Assembly (NCBI GenBank): GCA_023450335.1
Contig: JAEXHA010000029.1
Location: forward strand, 1 to 12,049
From: Actinomycetes bacterium
GTDB lineage: Bacteria; Actinomycetota; Actinomycetes; Actinomycetales; Microbacteriaceae
Direction of reading: 5' to 3'
DNA length: 12,049 bases
The notes beneath the pieces were generated by a model that did not search any database, was not told where the DNA came from, and saw only the letters and a program-made list of their open reading frames with translations. This document shows positions 6,725-12,049 of this stretch, one piece after another; position 1 is the stretch's first letter, and each line of letters begins with the position of its first letter. The position numbers and the translations under genes were made by a program.

Positions 6725-7177
6725 ATGGCAAAGCTGATTCTCACGAACGAGGTTGCCGGGCTCGGAAGCGCCGGTGACGTCATCGAGGTCAAGAACGGGT
6801 ACGCCCGCAACTACCTCATCCCCCAGGGCTTCGCTGTGGCCTGGACCCGCGGTGGCGAGAAGCAGGTGGCGTCGATCCGCGCCGCCCGCGAGTCGCGCGC
6901 GATCCACGACCACGAAGAGGCCGTGGCGCTCAAGGACGCGCTCGAGTCGAACACCGTCAAGCTGACCGTCAAGGCCGGCAAGGAAGGCCGTCTGTTCGGT
7001 TCGGTCAAGACCGCCGACGTGGCCGACGCGGTCAAGGCCGCGGGCCTGGGCGACCTCGACAAGCGCAAGATCCACATCACCAGCCCGATCAAGGCCGTCG
7101 GTGAGCACGAGGCGACCGTTCGCCTGCGTGACGACCTGACCGCCGTGATCACCCTGCAGGTGGTCGCCGCCAAGTAA
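6725..7177 (+). CDS. rplI: 50S ribosomal protein L9
   Basis: L9 binds 23S rRNA near the L1 stalk through its N-terminal domain; a long helix connects to the C-terminal domain. The 150 residues are full length. The N-terminal signature includes GLGSAGDVIEVKNGYARNYL, then the connecting helix (about 45-75), and a C-terminal domain with EGRLFGSVKTADVADAV and KAVGEHEATVRL. Shine-Dalgarno AAGGAG at 6712-6717 overlaps the rpsR stop, 7 nt before the ATG. It is the last gene of the operon, followed by a strong hairpin. Confidence 0.97.
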   Translation: MAKLILTNEVAGLGSAGDVIEVKNGYARNYLIPQGFAVAWTRGGEKQVASIRAARESRAIHDHEEAVALKDALESNTVKLTVKAGKEGRLFGSVKTADVADAVKAAGLGDLDKRKIHITSPIKAVGEHEATVRLRDDLTAVITLQVVAAK

Positions 7178-7186
7178 GGCGCGCGC

Positions 7187-7235
7187 CGGATGCCGCGGCC
7201 CGGCCCTCCACGGAGGGTCCGGGCCGCGGCATCCG
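7187..7235 (+). terminator. Terminator hairpin after rplI
   Basis: An exceptionally long stem: 7187-7209 pairs with 7212-7235, with a single bulged T at 7218 and a loop of about 4 nt, starting 9 nt after the rplI stop. The downstream TCATTT is only a weak T-tract, as is common in high-GC actinobacteria. The arms begin and end with GGATGCC/GGCATCC. Confidence 0.8.
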
Positions 7236-7319
7236 TCATTTCACGGCGAGATCACGCCACCGGCCCCGGCCGGGGCGGCCTGCGGATTCGGACTTGACAA
7301 ACGGGGATCTGTCCCCAAC

Positions 7320-7508
7320 TCCTCCACACCGTGGTCAACTCTCAACCCACACTTCAACCACAATCGCCCTCCACAGGCTGTGTGATACTAAACCCCAGAT
7401 CAACCGCATAAACCGAGGTCCAAGTTTGCTCCACATCGGGAGTTCTCCACAGCCGTCATACACAGGCGTGTCGGCGTTTCACGCAATCTGTCCACAGAGT
7501 TATCCACA
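7320..7508 (+). promoter_or_regulatory. Cluster of DnaA-box-like 9-mers upstream of dnaB
   Basis: TTATCCACA at 7500-7508 is a perfect DnaA box. Same-orientation relatives are TTCTCCACA (7443-7451, 8/9), CTGTCCACA (7488-7496, 8/9 to the Streptomyces-type TTGTCCACA), and 7/9 matches at 7320-7328, 7354-7362, 7427-7435 and 7456-7464. Two weaker ones (6/9) are at 7343 and 7367. The stretch 7291-7500 is 54% G+C by count, clearly lower than the flanking genes. It may regulate dnaB, titrate DnaA, or be part of an origin. The dnaA and dnaN genes that usually flank actinobacterial oriC are not in the window. Confidence 0.6.
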
Positions 7509-7515
7509 GGCCGGC

Positions 7516-7544
7516 TTGCGGGTGTCCGGACCCATGCCTAACGT
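7516..7544 (+). promoter_or_regulatory. Candidate dnaB promoter
   Basis: TTGCGG (7516-7521), a 17-nt spacer, then TAACGT (7539-7544) fit a housekeeping promoter, with a start near 7551 and a leader of about 35 nt. The perfect DnaA box ends 7 bp upstream of the -35. The 9-mer GTGTCCGGA occurs at 7522-7530 and again at 7543-7551, 21 bp (two helical turns) apart, flanking the -10. Confidence 0.5.
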
Positions 7545-7585
7545 GTCCGGAGGCCCCCGGGAGCGGGCCGTAGAAGGGGGCATGC

Positions 7586-8956
7586 ATGTCGATCGCTGAC
7601 ATCTCGGACGATCGGCTCGGCGCGCCGCGCGAGAACGAGCGCACGCCGCCGCACGACCTCATCGCCGAGCAGAGTGCCCTGGGTGGCATGCTCCTGTCGA
7701 AGGACGCGGTCGCCGACGTCATCGAGACGTTGCGGGGCACCGACTTCTACGTGCCCAAGCACGAGCTGATCTTCGAAGCGATCCTCAGCCTCTACTCACA
7801 CGGCGAGCCCACCGACGTGGTCACCGTCACCGACGAACTCCTCAAGACCGGTGACCTGCAGCGGGCCGGCGGCGCCGATTATCTCCACTCGCTGACCTCG
7901 ATCGTGCCGACGGCCGCGAACGCCGGCTACTACGCCTCGATCGTCAACGAGCGCGCGCTACTGCGGCGTCTCGTCGAGGCCGGCACCCGCATCGTGCAGA
8001 TGGGCTACAACGGTCAGGGCGAGGCCGTCGACCTCGTCAACAACGCTCAGGCCGAGATCTATTCGGTCACCGGTGCCGAGCAGGCTGAGGACTACGTGCC
8101 GCTCGAGGTCGCCGTCGGCGCGGCGATCGAAGAGATCGAAGCCGCGCGGGGCCGCGACGGTCAGATGACCGGCATCCCCACCGGGTTCTCGGGACTCGAC
8201 CAGCTCACCAACGGCCTGCACCCCGGCCAGATGGTGATCATCGCCGCGCGCCCGGCCATGGGTAAGTCGACGCTCGCGCTCGACTTCGCGCGCTCGGCGG
8301 CGATCAAGCACAACATGCCGACGATCTTCTTCTCGCTCGAAATGGGCAAGAGCGAGATCGCGATGCGTCTCATGAGCGCTGAGGGTGCTGTTCCGCTGCA
8401 GAGCATGCGCAAGGGCACGCTCGATTCGCGCGACTGGACGACGATCGCCGCGACGCGCGGGCGCATCAACGATGCGCCGCTGTACATCGACGACAGTCCG
8501 AACATGACGCTCGTCGAGATCCGCGCCAAGTGCCGCCGGCTCAAGCAGCGGGTGGGGCTCAAGATGGTCGTCATCGACTACCTGCAGCTGATGACCAGCG
8601 GCAAGCGCGTCGAGTCCCGCCAGCAGGAGGTCTCGGAGTTCTCGCGCGCGCTCAAGCTGCTCGCCAAGGAGCTCGGCGTGCCCGTGCTCGCCCTGTCACA
8701 GCTGAACCGTGGCGCCGAACAGCGCCAGGACAAGAAGCCCGCGCTGAGCGACCTGCGCGAGTCCGGCTCGATCGAGCAGGATGCCGACATGGTCGTGCTG
8801 CTGCACCGCGAGGCCGCCTATGAGAAGGACAGCCCGCGTGCCGGTGAGGCCGACCTGATCGTCGCCAAGCACCGCAACGGCCCGACCGACACCATCACCG
8901 TCGCCTTCCAGGGCCACTTCTCGCGCTTCACCGACATGGCCCAGGACTTCGGGTAG
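7586..8956 (+). CDS. dnaB: Replicative DNA helicase DnaB
   Basis: DnaB is the hexameric 5'-3' helicase that unwinds DNA at the fork. The 456 residues are full length with no intein. The N-terminal primase-interacting domain is about 20-125, with LIAEQSALGGML and VVTVTDELLK. The linker follows, then the RecA-like domain: GIPTGFSGLDQLTNGLHPGQ, Walker A ARPAMGKST (221-229), FFSLEMGKSE, Walker B VVIDYLQLM with Asp331, and ALSQLNRGAEQRQDKKP with SDLRESGSIEQDAD near the C-terminus. The start ATG at 7586 follows GAAGGGGG (7573-7580). A second ATG 4 nt upstream is out of frame and soon stopped. The gene after rplI is dnaB in many bacteria, but here a terminator and its own promoter separate them. Confidence 0.97.
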   Translation: MSIADISDDRLGAPRENERTPPHDLIAEQSALGGMLLSKDAVADVIETLRGTDFYVPKHELIFEAILSLYSHGEPTDVVTVTDELLKTGDLQRAGGADYLHSLTSIVPTAANAGYYASIVNERALLRRLVEAGTRIVQMGYNGQGEAVDLVNNAQAEIYSVTGAEQAEDYVPLEVAVGAAIEEIEAARGRDGQMTGIPTGFSGLDQLTNGLHPGQMVIIAARPAMGKSTLALDFARSAAIKHNMPTIFFSLEMGKSEIAMRLMSAEGAVPLQSMRKGTLDSRDWTTIAATRGRINDAPLYIDDSPNMTLVEIRAKCRRLKQRVGLKMVVIDYLQLMTSGKRVESRQQEVSEFSRALKLLAKELGVPVLALSQLNRGAEQRQDKKPALSDLRESGSIEQDADMVVLLHREAAYEKDSPRAGEADLIVAKHRNGPTDTITVAFQGHFSRFTDMAQDFG

Positions 8957-9049
8957 CCGGCGACAAAGTCCGTGACCTCGACAGAATCGCGGCGGGGAGA
9001 TCGCACCGCGTCTGCGAGGTGAAGCCGCGTCTGCGCGGTCTGGCCGGAG
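8957..9049. other. Convergent spacer between dnaB and the LacI-type gene, with short repeats
   Basis: The 93-bp spacer contains the 11-mer CCGCGTCTGCG twice (9006-9016 and 9025-9035, 19 bp apart). The second copy can fold as CCGCG-TCTG-CGCGG (9025-9038). This may act as a weak terminator for one or both genes, but no T-tract is present. Confidence 0.35.
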
Positions 9050-10054
9050 CTACGCCCCGCTGCGGGTGGATCCGCGCACGACGAGTCGGACGGGGATGAC
9101 GGCGTGCTCGGCCGGGCCGTCCCACCCCGCGATCCGCCGGTGCAAAATACCGACGGCCTTCTCGGCCAGCTCCTCATGGTTGGTGTCGACCGAGGTGAGG
9201 CCGGGAGGGAGGAACTGCGCCATCTCGAGGTTGTCGAAGCCGGTGACCTGGACGTCATCGGGGATGCGCAGCCCGCGCTCCGCCAGCGCCGAGACCGCTC
9301 CGAGCGCGATGATGTCGGTGGCCGAGAAGACCCCGTCGAAGGGCAGGCCCGAATCGATGACCTGCAGCAGCGCTTCACGCGCCGGGGCCGAACCGTATAC
9401 GGGGATCGGCACCACGTACCGCGGATCGACGCCCAGGCCGGCATCGGTCAAGGCGCGCTCCCACCCGAGACGGCGATCCGAAGCCATCGTGTGCCCGGGG
9501 TCGAAGGTGCAGCCCAGTGCCAGGATGCGCCGGGATCCGCCGTCGATCATGTGCGCCGTGGCGAGCCGGGCGCCCTCCTCGTTGGCCAGCCGGACGTGGT
9601 CGAAACGCTCGGGCACGCCGCGCTCGCCGAGCAGGACGATGGGCTTCGCCGTGCGAACCCGATCCAGCCGGTCTGTATCGAGGCCGGCGACAGACAGCAG
9701 CACGCCGTCGTACAGGTGGAGGCGTGCGACGCTCAGCGCCTCCATCTCCTGCTCTGCATTCGCGCTCGTGCGTGCGAGCACGAGGTGGCGTCCCTCGGCC
9801 TCGATCGGCAGCGCGATCCTGTCGGCCACCTCCCCGAAGTAGTCGTGGAACGACGGGGCGATGAAGGCGATCGTGTCGGTGCGTCCGGCCCGTAGGTGGC
9901 GTGCCGTCAGATTGACCTGGTACCCCAGCTCCTCGACGGCAGCCATGACGCGGGCACGCGTCGGCTCGCCGACCGGAAGCCGATCATTGAGGACGTTCGA
10001 CACCGTCATGACCGAGACTCCGGCAGCCTGGGCGACGTCCGCCATCCTCACCAT
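9050..10054 (-). CDS. LacI-family transcriptional regulator
   Basis: A sugar-responsive repressor predicted to control the divergent binding-protein gene. The 334 residues begin with the LacI helix-turn-helix (MADVAQAAGVSVMTVSNVLN, about residues 4-23) and the hinge segment LTARHLRAGRTDTIAF. A periplasmic-binding-protein-like effector domain follows (about 60-325), with GVLLSVAGL, HVRLANEEGARLA, GVFSATDIIALGAVSAL and DVQVTGFDNLEMAQF. The inducer is unknown. The ATG at 10054 is chosen for GGGGGAGGA 9 nt upstream; a TTG at 10057 and an ATG at 10045 are alternatives. The gene ends 93 bp from the dnaB stop, in the opposite orientation. Confidence 0.93.
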   Translation of the reverse strand: MVRMADVAQAAGVSVMTVSNVLNDRLPVGEPTRARVMAAVEELGYQVNLTARHLRAGRTDTIAFIAPSFHDYFGEVADRIALPIEAEGRHLVLARTSANAEQEMEALSVARLHLYDGVLLSVAGLDTDRLDRVRTAKPIVLLGERGVPERFDHVRLANEEGARLATAHMIDGGSRRILALGCTFDPGHTMASDRRLGWERALTDAGLGVDPRYVVPIPVYGSAPAREALLQVIDSGLPFDGVFSATDIIALGAVSALAERGLRIPDDVQVTGFDNLEMAQFLPPGLTSVDTNHEELAEKAVGILHRRIAGWDGPAEHAVIPVRLVVRGSTRSGA

Positions 10055-10114
10055 CAACCTGAATCCTCCCCCTTCATTGTGCCAAGCCGTGGCCGTGCGC
10101 GTGCCGCGGCAACG

Positions 10115-10120
10115 ACCCTA
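10115..10120 (-). promoter_or_regulatory. Weak candidate -10 for the LacI-type gene
   Basis: The minus strand has TAGGGT (TAnnnT), about 60 nt upstream of the ATG. No good -35 is seen at 17-18 nt, but that position falls in the upstream operator candidate, which would allow autorepression. Confidence 0.3.
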
Positions 10121-10134
10121 ACCTCGGCGCGCTC

Positions 10135-10150
10135 AATATATCGATAAAGT
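10135..10150. promoter_or_regulatory. LacI-type operator candidate O1
   Basis: The site is centred on the palindrome TATCGATA (10139-10146) with the central CG typical of LacI-family operators. Its reverse complement ACTTTATCGATATATT matches O2 at 12 of 16 positions. It lies 19 bp upstream of the TTGACA box of the divergent lipoprotein gene. Confidence 0.6.
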
Positions 10151-10168
10151 CACGGCGCGGTGGTCGAC

Positions 10169-10206
10169 TTGACAGAACTGGTTCCGAAGTATTTTATCGG
10201 TACAAT
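10169..10206 (+). promoter_or_regulatory. Promoter of the binding-protein gene
   Basis: A perfect TTGACA at 10169-10174 is followed after 17 nt by TTTTAT (10192-10197, 4/6 to TATAAT). TACAAT at 10201-10206 is a better -10 hexamer but too far from that -35. Either way the -10 region lies inside operator candidate O2, so repressor binding should block RNA polymerase. Confidence 0.6.
10191..10206. promoter_or_regulatory. LacI-type operator candidate O2
   Basis: ATTTTATCGGTACAAT has the near-palindrome TATCGGTA (10195-10202) at its centre and matches the reverse complement of O1 at 12 of 16 positions. The centres are 56 bp apart. It overlaps the -10 region of the lipoprotein promoter. Confidence 0.6.
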
Positions 10207-10283
10207 CCTTCCGGATGGCGCACGGGGCACCACCGCCTCGCGCGGAGATCGCGAAGTCATTCGCTCAAAGAAGAGAGAACCCG

Positions 10284-11990
10284 GTGAAAGCCGCAAGCAA
10301 GAAACTGTCAACCCTGGTCCTGGCTGCTGCAGTCTCTGTGAGCCTGTTCGGATGTTCCCCGGGCGGTGAGGTAGCTCCGGAAGACGTCGTCATCCCCGAG
10401 GGCGAACTCGCCGACCAGTCGGGAACGCTGACTCCCAGCAACCCCACCACGCTCACGACGTGGATCACGACGGCGCAGCAGGCCCCTGCCCCCGACAACA
10501 AGATCACGAAGCTGCTCAAGGAGAATCTCGGCGTCACCCTGGAGTACGAGATCATCGCTCCGGACAACGTCGATCAGAAGATCGGTGTCATGCTCGCCGG
10601 CGGCGATTTCCCCGACCTCGTCGGCACCACCGACACGAAACTGCGCTTCCTGGAGGGCGGCGCGCTCCTGCGCCTCGACGACCTGCTGAAGACGGGCGAC
10701 TACCCCAACGTCTCCACGCACGTCGAGGACGACATCAAGAAGATGAGCTACTCGGGCACGGAGGCCGACGCGGGCCTGTACATCCTGCCGAACTACAACC
10801 GCTTCTACGGCGAGATCACGGGCGGCACCTACTACGGTCCCGCGTTCTGGATCCAGAAGCGTGTGCTCGCAGACGCGGGCTACCCGGACCTCGAGAACAT
10901 GACGATCGAGCGGTACTTCGAGCTCATCGAGGACTTCAAGGCGAAGAACCCCGAGACGGAGGGCCTTGAGACCGTCGGCTTCGAGCTCCTGGCATCCGTA
11001 GGCCGCGAGTGGGGCATGACCAACCCGCCGGCACTGCTGGCAGGATCGCCGAACAACGGTGGCGTGATCGTCGACGAGAGCAACCACGCGGAGATCTACG
11101 CCGACAAGGACATCGCGAAGGACTTCTACGAGGTTCTCAACGAGAAGTACGACGAGGGTCTCGTCGACCCCGAGTCCTTCACCCTGTCGTTCGACCAGTA
11201 CACCGCGAAGATCGCCACGGGCGCCGTCCTCGGCATGCACGACCAGGGCTGGAACTTCCAGACCGCCACCGACTCCCTCAAGAGCGCCGGCAAGGACGAG
11301 TACACGTACGTGCCGCTCATGCCGGTCTACGACGGCGCGGAGCCCTGGTACGCCGACCGTGACGTCATGAACACCAACCAGGGATTCGGCATCTCCACCT
11401 CCAGCGACCAGCCGGAGAAGGCGCTGAAGTTCATCGACCTCATGCTCAGCGAGCCCTGGCAGAAGGTGCTCTCGTGGGGCATCGAGGGCGAGGACTACGA
11501 GGTCGGCGACGACGGCCTCTTCTTCCGCACCGAGGAGCAGCGGGCCAACCGCGCCGACCTCACGTGGCGCTCGTCCAACCGTCTCGAGGCGCTGATCGAC
11601 ATGCTGCCCAAGCACCAGGGCCAGTTCTCGGACGGCAACGCCTACGGCCCCGACGACCAGCCCACCGAGTTCTTCGAGACGCTGACCGAGTACGACCGCG
11701 GAATCATGGACCAGTACGGCAAGAAGACCTGGCGCCAGTTCGTGAACGAGCCGCCGGAGAACCCCAAGTACTACCCGGCGTGGAACCTCACGCTCTCCGA
11801 CGAGGCCAACCAGGTCAACCAGCAGCTGACCGATGCCAACGTGCAGAACCTGCCGAAGATCATCGCCGGTGACCCGTCCGACTTCGAGGACAACTGGCAG
11901 TCCTACCTCGACGCCATCGACAAGATCGACGTGAAGGTCTACGAGGATGCCGTGAACGCCGGCATCCAGGACCGTCTGGCCAACTGGTAA
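10284..11990 (+). CDS. Extracellular solute-binding lipoprotein of a sugar ABC transporter (LplA-like)
   Basis: It captures a sugar, probably an oligosaccharide, outside the membrane and delivers it to an ABC permease. The GTG at 10284 gives 568 residues with a lipoprotein signal: Lys-rich start, hydrophobic core (8-22) and lipobox LFGC with Cys24 as the lipidation site. The frame stays open upstream to 10215, but that would bury the signal peptide. A weak AAGAGAG lies about 8 nt before the GTG. Family features include GGDFPDLVGT, YYGPAFWIQKRVLADAGYP, NQGFGIST near the middle and a long C-terminal region ending DRLANW. Size and layout fit the LplA/YtcQ group, whose members work with two permeases (LplB and YtcP-like). 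Those would lie downstream and are not in the window. The substrate is not deducible. Confidence 0.92.
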   Translation: MKAASKKLSTLVLAAAVSVSLFGCSPGGEVAPEDVVIPEGELADQSGTLTPSNPTTLTTWITTAQQAPAPDNKITKLLKENLGVTLEYEIIAPDNVDQKIGVMLAGGDFPDLVGTTDTKLRFLEGGALLRLDDLLKTGDYPNVSTHVEDDIKKMSYSGTEADAGLYILPNYNRFYGEITGGTYYGPAFWIQKRVLADAGYPDLENMTIERYFELIEDFKAKNPETEGLETVGFELLASVGREWGMTNPPALLAGSPNNGGVIVDESNHAEIYADKDIAKDFYEVLNEKYDEGLVDPESFTLSFDQYTAKIATGAVLGMHDQGWNFQTATDSLKSAGKDEYTYVPLMPVYDGAEPWYADRDVMNTNQGFGISTSSDQPEKALKFIDLMLSEPWQKVLSWGIEGEDYEVGDDGLFFRTEEQRANRADLTWRSSNRLEALIDMLPKHQGQFSDGNAYGPDDQPTEFFETLTEYDRGIMDQYGKKTWRQFVNEPPENPKYYPAWNLTLSDEANQVNQQLTDANVQNLPKIIAGDPSDFEDNWQSYLDAIDKIDVKVYEDAVNAGIQDRLANW

Positions 11991-12008
11991 CAGGCCGTGA
12001 GCAGTCGT

Positions 12009-12049
12009 GGGGGGGGGGGGGGGGGGGGCCCGCCCCCCCCCCCCGCCCC
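12009..12049. other. Homopolymer tract at the window end, probably a sequencing or assembly artefact
   Basis: A run of 20 G (12009-12028) is followed by CCC, G, 12 C, G and CCCC. It starts 18 bp after the lipoprotein stop, where a permease gene would be expected. Such tracts are typical of low-quality contig ends rather than of real intergenic DNA. Confidence 0.75.

Noticed and set aside
7294..7322. TTGACA at 7294-7299 as the -35 of a promoter in the rplI-dnaB spacer
   Set aside because: The hexamer 17 nt downstream is AACTCC, not a -10. A small GGGGA-TCTG-TCCCC hairpin (7303-7316) occupies the spacer.
7236..7585. Calling the rplI-dnaB spacer the chromosomal oriC
   Set aside because: Actinobacterial origins normally lie between dnaA and dnaN, neither of which is visible. 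Most boxes are imperfect, and no clear unwinding element was found.
7586..8956. Possible intein in DnaB
   Set aside because: Actinobacterial DnaB often carries one, but this protein is 456 residues with uninterrupted Walker A and B regions.
10215..10283. Upstream extension of the binding-protein gene to the ATG at 10215
   Set aside because: It would place 23 polar residues before the lipoprotein signal peptide and begin only a few bases after the predicted transcription start.
10308..11615. 435-codon open frame antisense to the binding-protein gene
   Set aside because: Val/Leu/Arg/Gly-rich shadow without domains. The plus strand carries a clear lipoprotein signal and a family-typical sequence.
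12009..12049. G/C hairpin as a terminator after the lipoprotein gene
   Set aside because: Homopolymers of this length at the very edge are better explained as an artefact, and the gene is expected to be followed by permease genes.

Overview
The base composition (about 70% G+C in the genes), the gene families and the signals point to a high-GC actinobacterium, most likely a member of Microbacteriaceae (Microbacterium-like). This is inferred from protein character and gene order; no search was run. The right edge ends in a G20/C-rich homopolymer tract that looks like a contig end or sequencing artefact.

Layout. (1) 1-3388, plus strand: a three-gene nonulosonate (sialic-acid-like) cassette. It holds a CMP-nonulosonate synthetase fused to a KdsC-type HAD phosphatase (5' end cut off by the window), a NeuB-type synthase lacking the usual C-terminal SAF domain, and a DUF6716-like putative glycosyltransferase. 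Together they could make, activate and transfer a Kdn/Neu/Pse-like sugar onto a surface glycopolymer. (2) 3404-5305, minus strand: a three-TM membrane protein of unknown function and a conserved hypothetical protein. Each has a TAGCnT -10-like hexamer exactly 7 nt before its ATG, which suggests leaderless transcripts. (3) 5371-7235, plus strand: the classical rpsF-ssb-rpsR-rplI operon, with a promoter, a structured leader, a perfect palindrome before rpsR and a strong terminator hairpin after rplI. (4) 7236-8956: an AT-richer, C-skewed 350-bp intergenic region with a same-orientation array of DnaA-box-like 9-mers, one of them a perfect TTATCCACA just upstream of a plausible promoter, followed by the replicative helicase dnaB. 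(5) 9050-11990: a LacI-family regulator divergent from a large LplA-like sugar-binding lipoprotein. The shared spacer holds two matching 16-bp operator candidates, one of them on the lipoprotein promoter. The ABC permease genes expected next are beyond the window.

Most of the window is ordinary housekeeping and sugar-uptake content. The parts most worth a second look are the DnaA-box array in front of dnaB, the heptamer GGATGCC/GGCATCC (22 copies on the two strands, concentrated in operon hairpins), and the SAF-less NeuB in its compact three-gene cassette. I see no CRISPR array, tRNA, rRNA, transposase, prophage gene or obvious defence system.
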